From: Mucilaginibacter sp. OK283
GTDB lineage: Bacteria; Bacteroidota; Bacteroidia; Sphingobacteriales; Sphingobacteriaceae
Length of the DNA stretch: 64,000 nt
Reading direction: 5' to 3'
Assembly (NCBI RefSeq): GCF_900110415.1
Contig: NZ_FODR01000002.1
Location: 620,001-684,000 of the forward strand
The notes under the pieces are model-generated. The model saw nothing but the letters and a program-made list of their open reading frames with translations. It had not been told where the DNA came from and searched no databases. This document shows positions 43,394 through 51,086 of this stretch, piece after piece (position 1 is the first letter of the stretch; each line of letters opens with the position of its first letter). A program made the translations under genes and the position numbers.

Positions 43394-44377
43394 TAATATC
43401 GCCTCTATCTGCGCCAACTCATCGGCCGAAAAAATAATATTATCCAGCGCCTTTAATGAATCGGCCAGTTGCTCGGCACGGCTTGCGCCTATTAGTACCG
43501 ATGTAACGCGGGTATCTTTAAGCAACCATGCCAATGCCATTTGTGCCAGTGTTTGGCCACGCTGCAAGGCAAGGTCGTTAAGTCTTTTTATCTGGCTCAG
43601 GCGTTCTTCAGTTAATTGCGAAGCCTGTAAAAAACCGGTTGATTTTGCCGCCCTTGAATCTTCGGGGATGCCGTGTAAATATTTGTTAGTTAACATACCC
43701 TGGGCCAATGGCGAAAAAGGGATACAGCCCACACCCTCGTTGCCCAGCACATCCATTAAGCCGCCTTCAACCCAACGCTCAAACATGGAGTATTTTGGCT
43801 GGTGGATAAGGCATGGCGTGCCCAATTCTTTTAATATTTTAATGGCTTTAGCTGCAAGATCGGCAGGGTAGTTGGAAATGCCCGCATATAAAGCTTTCCC
43901 CTGGCGAACGATGAGATCAAGCGCTGCCATGGTTTCTTCCAGCGGCGTTTCAGGATCAGGGCGATGATGGTAAAATATATCTACATACTCCAGGCCCATA
44001 CGTTCAAGGCTTTGGTCAAGGCTGGCAACCAGGTACTTTTTTGAACCCCAATCGCCATAAGGGCCATCCCACATAGTATAGCCGGCTTTGCTGCTGATGA
44101 TCATCTCATCGCGGTAACCGCGAAAATCTTCTTTTAAAATGCGACCAAAATTCTCTTCGGCCGAACCCGGCGGCGGCCCGTAGTTGTTGGCCAGATCAAA
44201 ATGGGTAATACCGCTATCAAAAGCAAGGTGCAAAATTTTGCGGTAGTTTTCGGTGACATCAACGTGGCCGAAATTATGCCACAGCCCCAGTGAAATAGCC
44301 GGTAATTTAATGCCGCTATTACCACAGCGGCGGTATTGCATTTTTTTGTATCTGTCTGCAGATGGTAGATATGTCAT
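43391..44377 (-). CDS. Aldo/keto reductase (YghZ-like)
   Basis: The 328-residue TIM-barrel product starts MTYLPSADRYKKMQYRRCGN. The AKR tetrad is visible as FDLANNYGPPPGSAEENFG (Asp, Tyr), ISSKAGYTMWDGPYGDWGSK (Lys) and DIFYHHRPD (His). The longer loops resemble E. coli YghZ, an L-glyceraldehyde-3-phosphate reductase. The exact substrate is uncertain. Confidence 0.92.
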   Translation of the reverse strand: MTYLPSADRYKKMQYRRCGNSGIKLPAISLGLWHNFGHVDVTENYRKILHLAFDSGITHFDLANNYGPPPGSAEENFGRILKEDFRGYRDEMIISSKAGYTMWDGPYGDWGSKKYLVASLDQSLERMGLEYVDIFYHHRPDPETPLEETMAALDLIVRQGKALYAGISNYPADLAAKAIKILKELGTPCLIHQPKYSMFERWVEGGLMDVLGNEGVGCIPFSPLAQGMLTNKYLHGIPEDSRAAKSTGFLQASQLTEERLSQIKRLNDLALQRGQTLAQMALAWLLKDTRVTSVLIGASRAEQLADSLKALDNIIFSADELAQIEAIL

Positions 44378-44446
44378 ATTTATAAAAGGTATGGATTGAG
44401 TTGGATTGTATCGGAAGTAAAAATAGAATTTTAATCAGAATATTTT

Positions 44447-44548
44447 GTCTGAATCAGAATTTACAGGATTTAAGAATTTTCAGAATCTAAGCAGGATACA
44501 CTCCTATAATTCTGTTAATCGTATAATTCTGTGAATTCTGATTCAGAC
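44447..44548. repeat. GTCTGAATCAGAATT palindrome containing the folC stop
   Basis: The left arm (44447-44487) starts GTCTGAATCAGAATTTACAG; the right arm (44510-44548) is its near complement, ending TCTGATTCAGAC. The last bases, GATTCAGAC, contain the folC stop codon and its final Val codon. Similar TCAGAATTTACAGGATT repeats are widespread in Bacteroidota. Confidence 0.85.
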
Positions 44549-45850
44549 AACCTTCGCCACCACAAAAGTACTGCCACCAACAAAAACCAGGTCGTTATCC
44601 CCAGCTGCGTTTTGAGCTGCTTGTAATGCCTGTTTAACCGATGTATATGCCAATCCCTGCAAACCAATGCTTTCAGCCTTCAGCCTTAAGCTCTCGGCCT
44701 CCAAACCCCTTGGGATATCGGGTTTGCAAAAATAGTAGGTAGCATCCTTGGGGAGCATGCTTAAAACTTTGGTAATATCCTTATCGTTCACCATACCAAT
44801 TACAAAATGGAGGTGTTTGTAATTGACGGATGCAATGTTTTGTAAAACCTCCTGTATACCGTCAGGATTGTGGCCGGTATCGCAAATGGTCAGGGGTTTT
44901 TCTGTTAATGTTTCCCAGCGGCCGTGTAAACCGGTGAGGGTTTTTACCTGCGATAAGGCTGTACTGATATCATCGTCGCTAATATTGAAACCCTGAATAC
45001 GCAGTTCGTCAATAGCGGTTAACACCGTTTTTACATTTTTGAGCTGATATGAGCCGGTAAGATCAAGCCGGATGGCGAGTTGTGAGTTGTGAGTTGTGAG
45101 TTGTGAGTTTTTTGTGGCGGTTAAATCAAGTTGGTTTTCTTTTTGAATTTTGAATTTTGAATTTTGAATTTCCCACGTATCTGATGCAAATGAAAGGTTG
45201 GCATGTTCTTTTGTCGCTTTGTCAACAAATACGTGAGCTGTTTCCGGCTGGTTTTCGCCAATAATAACCGGGACGCCAGGTTTTATAATACCTGCTTTTT
45301 CGCCGGCTATGAGTTGTAAAGTATCGCCCAGGATATTCATGTGGTCCCAGCCGATGTTGGTGATAATAGAAAGTAGCGGATTGATGATATTGGTAGAATC
45401 CAATCGGCCCCCTAACCCAACTTCAATGATGGCTATATCTAATTTCTCTTTTGCAAAAACATCAAAAGCAAGGCCAACAGTCATTTCAAAGAATGACGGA
45501 CGGATCTCATCAAAATCTTTACGATGATCTTCAACAAAATCAATAACCGTTTGCTCACTGATCATTTGCCCGTTTATGCGGATGCGTTCGCGAAAATCTT
45601 TTAGGTGGGGGGATGTGTACAACCCGGTTTTGTAACCAGCCGTTTGCAATACTGCCGCCAGCATGTGCGACGTAGAACCTTTGCCATTGGTGCCGCCAAC
45701 ATGCACGCTTTTAAATTTATGCTGGGGATTATCAAGGCGTTTGCAAAGCTCGACGGTATTATCGAGGTTAGCTTTATAAGCAGAAGCCCCATCGCGCGTA
45801 AACATGGGGAGTTGGGTATATAGGTATTGGATGGTTTCGTTGTAGTCCAT
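44543..45850 (-). CDS. folC: Bifunctional folylpolyglutamate/dihydrofolate synthase, with in-frame repeat words
   Basis: The 435-residue product has the Mur-ligase-like folC motifs SVHVGGTNGKGSTSHML (P-loop), TSPHLKDFRERIRI and IEVGLGGRLDSTN. It then shows VIIGENQPETAH and LTICDTGHNPDGIQE. It adds Glu to folates. The start is set at the ATG in MDYNETIQYLYTQLP; a longer start at 45871 reads MDYGPWT, which is repeat sequence. Residues about 226-257 are encoded by two 7-mer tandem words (EIQNSKFKIQ and NSQLTTHNSQL) in a variable loop. Confidence 0.93.
   Translation of the reverse strand: MDYNETIQYLYTQLPMFTRDGASAYKANLDNTVELCKRLDNPQHKFKSVHVGGTNGKGSTSHMLAAVLQTAGYKTGLYTSPHLKDFRERIRINGQMISEQTVIDFVEDHRKDFDEIRPSFFEMTVGLAFDVFAKEKLDIAIIEVGLGGRLDSTNIINPLLSIITNIGWDHMNILGDTLQLIAGEKAGIIKPGVPVIIGENQPETAHVFVDKATKEHANLSFASDTWEIQNSKFKIQKENQLDLTATKNSQLTTHNSQLAIRLDLTGSYQLKNVKTVLTAIDELRIQGFNISDDDISTALSQVKTLTGLHGRWETLTEKPLTICDTGHNPDGIQEVLQNIASVNYKHLHFVIGMVNDKDITKVLSMLPKDATYYFCKPDIPRGLEAESLRLKAESIGLQGLAYTSVKQALQAAQNAAGDNDLVFVGGSTFVVAKVV
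45077..45171. repeat. Two iterated 7-mer words inside folC
   Basis: GAGTTGT is repeated about four and a half times at 45077-45109 and TTTTGAA about four times at 45141-45171, separated by about 31 nt. Both are multiples compatible with the reading frame. They resemble the words of the intergenic elements but are not complementary to each other. Confidence 0.85.
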
Positions 45851-45943
45851 GGTCCATGGTCCATAGTCCATAGCTATGGTGAATTTGGATGAAAATTTAT
45901 GAAATAAACTTTTGCCATGGTCTATTGTCCATTGACCATGAAC
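45838..45943. repeat. Iterated GGTCCATGGTCCAT palindrome at the folC start
   Basis: GTCCATGGTCCATGGTCCAT at 45845-45864 and related GTCCATAG words run into the first codons of folC. The right part (45915-45943) carries CCATGGTCTATTGTCCATTG then ACCATGAAC. The word contains CCATGG and is self-complementary. It fills the tonB-folC gap. Confidence 0.75.
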
Positions 45944-45950
45944 TAAAAGA

Positions 45951-46769
45951 TTAATTTACCTTAAACACAAATACCACAGTACCAACCTGGGTATCAGGTG
46001 CCGAATCGAGGGGATTTAGCTTAGAGTTTTTTACAGCATCTTCACATTTTTGCAACAACGCTGCATCGGTTATAGTGGTTCCACGGGCACCGGCACGCGC
46101 GTATACTACGTTGCCATCTTTATCAACTCTTATATCAACCATTATTTTGCCTGTTTGGCGGTTGTCGTCGCTAACAGAGGGGCGGCTTACAAAATTACGC
46201 TGGGCCATGTTAAGGTTGCCTCCGTTACCAGATCCTGTTCCGTTATAATTGTTAGTTAGCGTAGTGCCTGTAGTTTTGCCCTGGTTTCCCGGTTTATTAC
46301 CCGTTCCGTCACCCTCTCCCGTTCCGGTTGTGGCTTTGCCTTTATAAAGGGCGTTTTGATTCACAACGGGTTTTGCAACCGCTTTAGTAGGTTGTGGCGT
46401 AGCTACTGCAGTTGTTGGTTTTTTTGTTGGGGCCGCCACTTCGGGCGCATCTTCGGTATTTTGGGTAACAACGGTTTTCTCGCTGGCCTGCGGTGTTGGT
46501 TTGTCCTCCGACGGCGGGGCAGGGGTAACTTTGTCGGGTTTGGTATGATTAGCTTTCTCGGCAACCGAAGGTTCTTCTGTACTCATATAATCGTTACCCA
46601 TGCCTTCATCAACGGTGCCATAATTCACCAGGATACCACCTGTACCTTCCTCCTGCTTAGGCGGGTTTTTAAACACGATAAAATAACATGCCGCTATCAG
46701 CAAGGTCATGATAATGCCTGTTGCTAAAAACGCCTTTGGATAGTTATTTTGCTCTTCCCTATATTCCAT
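45951..46769 (-). CDS. TonB-family energy transducer
   Basis: The 272-residue product has one N-terminal membrane helix (AFLATGIIMTLLIAACYFIV). A long Pro/Thr/Lys/Ala-rich periplasmic region follows, including KVTPAPPSEDKPTPQA and AVATPQPTKAVAKP. The C-terminal TonB-like domain includes GKIMVDIRVDKDGNVVYARA and ends TVVFVFKVN. The start is at MEYREEQNNYPK; an earlier ATG reads a repeat arm. It sits downstream of exbD in the envelope operon and should carry proton-motive energy to an outer-membrane partner. Confidence 0.88.
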   Translation of the reverse strand: MEYREEQNNYPKAFLATGIIMTLLIAACYFIVFKNPPKQEEGTGGILVNYGTVDEGMGNDYMSTEEPSVAEKANHTKPDKVTPAPPSEDKPTPQASEKTVVTQNTEDAPEVAAPTKKPTTAVATPQPTKAVAKPVVNQNALYKGKATTGTGEGDGTGNKPGNQGKTTGTTLTNNYNGTGSGNGGNLNMAQRNFVSRPSVSDDNRQTGKIMVDIRVDKDGNVVYARAGARGTTITDAALLQKCEDAVKNSKLNPLDSAPDTQVGTVVFVFKVN

Positions 46770-46775
46770 TTTATT

Positions 46776-46908
46776 CAGTTGGCAGTTGCCGGTTTGCAGT
46801 TGCATGTTTGCAGTTATCAGTTGCTCTTTATTTCAAAGTTAAGCAAAAGCAAAACCTTTACGCAAATTGATAACTGCCGAGTGCCCACTGTAAACTGCAA
46901 ACTGCCTA
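46776..46908. repeat. Iterated GCAGTT / AACTGC palindrome between exbD and tonB
   Basis: Left words TTGGCAGTTGCC, GTTTGCAGTTGC and TTTGCAGTTATCAGTTG run from 46776 to about 46824. The right part (46863-46906) has AATTGATAACTGCCG and ACTGTAAACTGCAAACTGCC, ending in the exbD stop codon. The arms are complementary over several blocks. Confidence 0.82.
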
Positions 46909-47304
46909 TTTAGGTTCCGTTGCTAAAACCAGTTTAATGTTCAATTTTTGTGCTATATCCAATACCTGTACCACATCCTGTATGGCCACGGTTTTATCTA
47001 CCGATAAAACAATGGTTAATTCTTTAGCCATCGTTTTGTAGGTTGATAGTTCGTCCATGAGTTTATCTACAGGCACAACCTTTTTATCAACGGTGTACAC
47101 CAGATCTTTAGTAATTGCTACGTTGATTGTTTTTTTGGAGATAGACTGCCCGCTTGACGATTTTGGCAAAACCAACTTAACCACGTTTGGGTTGGTTACC
47201 GTAGATGCGATGAGGAAAAACAAAAGCAGGAAGAACATGATATCGTTCATAGCCGAGGTATGTACCTCGGCAGATGCACTTTTATGTCTTTTTCTTAAAT
47301 TCAT
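46906..47304 (-). CDS. ExbD/TolR-family proton-channel subunit
   Basis: The 132-residue product has a short cytosolic N-terminus (MNLRKRHKSASAEVHTSAMN). A single membrane helix follows with the conserved proton-path Asp in MNDIMFFLLLFFLIAS, then a periplasmic domain (VNVAITKDLVYTVDKK-like). With ExbB it forms the ion-driven stator that powers TonB. The start overlaps the exbB stop by four bases. Confidence 0.93.
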   Translation of the reverse strand: MNLRKRHKSASAEVHTSAMNDIMFFLLLFFLIASTVTNPNVVKLVLPKSSSGQSISKKTINVAITKDLVYTVDKKVVPVDKLMDELSTYKTMAKELTIVLSVDKTVAIQDVVQVLDIAQKLNIKLVLATEPK

Positions 47305-48011
47305 TTGCTTGGCTCCTCTAACAGGTCAATAAATTCAATGGCATCAGTTTCCAGTTTCAGAATAACCTTATCAACCATCATATTTAAAATATGGTAGCAT
47401 ACATAGGCCACAATACCCACAAATAAGCCGGCGGCTGATGTTACCATTTTTACATATAAACCACCGGATATAACACCCATACTGATGTTATCTGTTTTAG
47501 AAATATCGTAAAAAATTTTGATTACACCCGCAATAGTACCCAGGAAACCAAACATCGGCGCAATACCGGCAACAATACCCAGAATACCAATGTTTTTTTC
47601 GAGTTTGGATACTTCCAGCTTGCCAATGTTTTCTATCGCGCCTTCAATATCTTTTATCGGGCGGCCAATACGCAACAGGCCTTTTTGAAGCATACGGCCC
47701 AATGGCGTATTGCTGTTACGGCAAATGGCGATGGCTGATTCCAGGTTGCCCGAATGGATACTTGCACGTACCTGTACCATCAGGTTCGACTCATTACGGG
47801 ATGCCTTGCGGATAGTAAAATAGCGTTCAAAAAATATCACAAGCCCCAGTACAGCAAGTATGCCAATAGGTATCATTACCCAGCCGCCTTTTATCAGCAG
47901 GTCGCCAAAACGTAAATCTTCTGCGGGTGCTAATTGAGTGGCTGCATGGTTAGCGGTATCTGCTAAATGCTTTGCTGTATCTGTTACTGCCTGTATTAAT
48001 AATAAAGTCAT
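47301..48011 (-). CDS. ExbB/TolQ/MotA-family proton-channel subunit
   Basis: The 236-residue product has the three-helix ExbB layout. The first helix is MIPIGILAVLGLVIFFERYF. A cytosolic loop with AIAICRNSNTPLGRMLQKGL follows, then the paired helices in IAGIAPMFGFLGTIAGVIKI and VTSAAGLFVGIVAYVCYHIL. Its ATG overlaps the stop of the SPOR-domain gene (ATGA) and its end overlaps exbD, so translation is coupled. Confidence 0.94.
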   Translation of the reverse strand: MTLLLIQAVTDTAKHLADTANHAATQLAPAEDLRFGDLLIKGGWVMIPIGILAVLGLVIFFERYFTIRKASRNESNLMVQVRASIHSGNLESAIAICRNSNTPLGRMLQKGLLRIGRPIKDIEGAIENIGKLEVSKLEKNIGILGIVAGIAPMFGFLGTIAGVIKIFYDISKTDNISMGVISGGLYVKMVTSAAGLFVGIVAYVCYHILNMMVDKVILKLETDAIEFIDLLEEPSK

Positions 48012-49141
48012 TTCTGATGTTTAACGAGTTGATATGGATACGATGTTATTTCTATTTTCTTTTCTTTTACCAGCCTATCTTTTTGGGCTTTTGCTTCATC
48101 ATAAGTTGCAAAGCTGCCGGTTACAACCTTAATAAGCTTACCGGTACCTGGGCCGCTGTAAACGCGGGCATCAACCCCTTTTCTCTGGTAATTATCTGCT
48201 TCTGCCTGGGCTTTTTTTACCGTTTTAAACGACCCCAGGATAACGGCGAAAACAGGGCCGGTTGATGAATCGGCAGGCGGGGTGGCAGCACTTGCTGTCT
48301 TTAACGCAGAATCGGGCTTTAAAATTGCCTTTTTGATGGTATCAGTAGGCTGTGCCGCTTTTTTTACGGAGTCGGTATCGCTTTTTGTAACAGGTGTAGC
48401 TTTGGGCTCGGGCGGCAACTGCATTTCCTGGCCTTTGTTCAGGCGCAGCCATTGCGGTTTAAATTTGTAAATGGTTAAACCGGCGCTGGCCAAAATTATT
48501 ATAGCTATTAATACAATTGCCCAGGTGCTTATACTGCGCCTTGGTTCTGGCTCTGCATCAAAATATTCTTCGGGTTGATTAACAGTTTCTTCTGACAGGA
48601 TTTCCCTGATTGGTGGCGGTAATGGCAAAGGCTCCGGCGATTGTACAGCGGCCGTTGTTGCCTGGGGCGTGCCAACAGCTTCTGGCGCGGCAGTGCCCGT
48701 TTCAACTGTTACCTCTGGCGCAGCGGGCTGGTTTAGTTTTTTTATGCCGACGGGCGCGTACCCGTAAAACGATGCATTATCAGCATTGCTTATCTTTGAT
48801 TTAAAGGCAATTTTGCCTTTATCCATAAAAAACCAACCCAGATCGGCAAACGGAACTTCCTGCAAAGCAGCCTCTTGTTTTAAGGAGTTTATGTATTTAT
48901 CGGTGAAGTACTTAGATGACGCAAGGGAAATTTTTTTCTTTTCGGCGATGTACCTTGTTAAAGTGTCATCACCATCAACTATTTGCGGATTGAATTGTAT
49001 TTTATAGCCTGGCGGGTAAAATTTGCGTTCGGCATCGTTATACCATGCGCTTACACGAACATGCACAAAATGGCCCAGCCCAGGCACGCTTATTTCGCCG
49101 TGCTGGCCCAATAGTTCGCTTAAGTAATTGGCTATATCCAT
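48008..49141 (-). CDS. HU-domain/SPOR-domain membrane protein
   Basis: The 377-residue product has three parts. The N-terminal module (MDIANYLSELLGQHGEISVP) resembles the HU-CCDC81 fold up to about residue 150. A single membrane helix (WAIVLIAIIILASAGLTIYK) lies near residue 205. After a Thr/Pro-rich linker the last 85 or so residues are a SPOR domain (FAVILGSFKTVKKAQAEAD). SPOR domains bind denuded peptidoglycan at division sites. It overlaps exbB by four bases. Confidence 0.85.
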   Translation of the reverse strand: MDIANYLSELLGQHGEISVPGLGHFVHVRVSAWYNDAERKFYPPGYKIQFNPQIVDGDDTLTRYIAEKKKISLASSKYFTDKYINSLKQEAALQEVPFADLGWFFMDKGKIAFKSKISNADNASFYGYAPVGIKKLNQPAAPEVTVETGTAAPEAVGTPQATTAAVQSPEPLPLPPPIREILSEETVNQPEEYFDAEPEPRRSISTWAIVLIAIIILASAGLTIYKFKPQWLRLNKGQEMQLPPEPKATPVTKSDTDSVKKAAQPTDTIKKAILKPDSALKTASAATPPADSSTGPVFAVILGSFKTVKKAQAEADNYQRKGVDARVYSGPGTGKLIKVVTGSFATYDEAKAQKDRLVKEKKIEITSYPYQLVKHQK

Positions 49142-49175
49142 TTGCTAAAATACGGTTTACTACAAAGTTGATATC

Positions 49176-51050
49176 TTAAAATGAGAAACCAACGCCGCCA
49201 AAGATATTAAATCCATAGTTAGAATAGTATACCCAGTTTTGATAACCTGAGTTTAAAATGTTATTTGCCTGCGCAAATACTGTAATAACGGGTGTAACCC
49301 GGTATTCAACACCGCCATTCAAATCGGCAAATGAGGCGATTTCGCGGTTTTTCATTAACAGGGTTGTATTTGGTGTCGGCGTTCCCAGCGGCCCTGGTGT
49401 TATGCCGAATGGCCTGTCATAGGCGGTTCCCCTTATCAATAATGAGCCGGTAATGCTTACTTTGTTGTTAATATGAATGGCAGTACCTGCTGTCAACAAA
49501 AACTTAGGCAAGTTCCAGGCTTGCGCTTCTGTCGCCATTTTATAATCCTTAAACTCCACGCGGCCAAAAATGTTTACATCTTCAGTTGCCTTAAAATCAA
49601 GCTCGCCATTAAAACCGCTTACACGCGACCGTCCTTTATCATATATCACATCAAACTTGTAGCCCTGGGTGGTTTGGGTGCTTACAAATAAGGCCATTTC
49701 TTTTACGCTGTTGCGAAACACTGCAGCTTTAAAGCTAAGCCCGGGTGCCAGCGTGCCTTTTAAGCCGGCGCTGATATCCAATTGATCAACGGAGTTTTGA
49801 AGCTTTATATTTTGATTGATGTATGGGTTTACATTTGCAAAATCGCGAATAGATGCCCTGTTTACATCACCCTTGGCCTCAACAAAAAGGCGTACATATT
49901 TAGGAATTACCTGGTACTCGAGTTTTGCTGCAGGGAAAACAAAAAAGCGGTCATAATCGCCAAATTCTTTAGCGATGGTTACGCCCGCGTCTATTTTATA
50001 GTTGGTACCCTGGAATTTAATATAAGGGTTTAACCGCAGAATGCTGTTGTTTAAGTTATAAGCACTATCTTTTGGATTGGCAACATCAATTGAAGCGCCA
50101 AGGCCGGTGTAAAACTGTTTAATAGTTTGGTTTACGAAGCCCGAAAGCACAATATTACTCTCACGCGCTTTAAACGCATTGCTAAAAGAATAACCGTTTA
50201 GTTTTACCGAGTAGGTAAAGTCGTTTTCAACATTCTTGAAGTTTTTGGCCAGTTCAACTTCGCCGCTGATATCATTAAAATATTGTTTTTGCGGGGTAAA
50301 GGTTAAAGGAATTGAATCCGGATGGCCGTAAAAGTAAACTCCACGGCGTTTGTAATTAATACGGCCGCTAATGGTGTTTTCTGAATTGATGCTTTTGATA
50401 AACACACCAACTTCGTCTTTACTTTCGGTTTGCTTATCCCATGAACCCGATTGCGAAAGGTGTTTCAGGAAACCACCAACCTGTAAAGCCTGGTCGCGGC
50501 CGTTACCAAAATATGCTTCGCCAAACAAGGTTTTCATGCTACCCACGCCTGCTTTAACATAGTTGTTAAGCAATACCGAGTCCTGCTCGGCGGGCCGTTT
50601 TTGGGCATCAAGACGTTTAATTTCCGAATCCTGCTCCAGTTTTTTATCCATCGGGGCATAGGCCAACGGCGCCTTAAAAGGTACTTTATCTTCGAGGTCC
50701 GGATTACGGCGAATTTTTACCGCATCAGCTAAAACCGGTTTATAGGCAGTGGTTACCACAATCTCTTCTGATAAACTGCCGCCGTTTGCAGGATTGTTGC
50801 CGTTGGCGCCACCCTTTTTAGTAGTATCCTGGCTGGTTTTGCTAACTACATCGCCCAGTTTTTTTGCACCGGCATCGGTTTTTCTAACAGTAGTTTTTGT
50901 TGCGGCTTTTGCGGGTGCCTTGGCCGGCGTTTTGGCTTTAACTGTTTTTACTGTTGCCTTTTTTGCATGTTTCTTTGTTTGCGCTTGTGCAGGAACAAAG
51001 TATAATGCTATTATTAAGGTAAGCAGCGTATAGGTGTATCTTAATTTCAT
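49176..51050 (-). CDS. Outer-membrane barrel with a TonB-box-like peptide but no plug
   Basis: The 624-residue product has a signal peptide (LLTLIIALYFVPAQAQ), then a Lys/Ala/Thr-rich linker of about 65 residues (KKHAKKATVKTVKAKTPAKA). EEIVVTTAY at residues 95-103 resembles a TonB box. A barrel of repeated antiparallel strands follows from about residue 165 and ends NYGFNIFGGVGFSF. The roughly 110-residue plug domain of TonB-dependent receptors is not visible. It lies between the TPR gene and the SPOR gene and may be the target of the nearby TonB. Confidence 0.8.
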   Translation of the reverse strand: MKLRYTYTLLTLIIALYFVPAQAQTKKHAKKATVKTVKAKTPAKAPAKAATKTTVRKTDAGAKKLGDVVSKTSQDTTKKGGANGNNPANGGSLSEEIVVTTAYKPVLADAVKIRRNPDLEDKVPFKAPLAYAPMDKKLEQDSEIKRLDAQKRPAEQDSVLLNNYVKAGVGSMKTLFGEAYFGNGRDQALQVGGFLKHLSQSGSWDKQTESKDEVGVFIKSINSENTISGRINYKRRGVYFYGHPDSIPLTFTPQKQYFNDISGEVELAKNFKNVENDFTYSVKLNGYSFSNAFKARESNIVLSGFVNQTIKQFYTGLGASIDVANPKDSAYNLNNSILRLNPYIKFQGTNYKIDAGVTIAKEFGDYDRFFVFPAAKLEYQVIPKYVRLFVEAKGDVNRASIRDFANVNPYINQNIKLQNSVDQLDISAGLKGTLAPGLSFKAAVFRNSVKEMALFVSTQTTQGYKFDVIYDKGRSRVSGFNGELDFKATEDVNIFGRVEFKDYKMATEAQAWNLPKFLLTAGTAIHINNKVSITGSLLIRGTAYDRPFGITPGPLGTPTPNTTLLMKNREIASFADLNGGVEYRVTPVITVFAQANNILNSGYQNWVYYSNYGFNIFGGVGFSF

Positions 51051-51086
51051 TGCTTGTCTTCTTTTATATTACTCTTCGTTATCCTG

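Noticed and set aside
46356..46727. Cys/Phe/Arg-rich open frame on the plus strand over tonB
   Set aside because: It is the shadow of the Pro/Thr/Lys-rich tonB linker codons; no domain or start signal.
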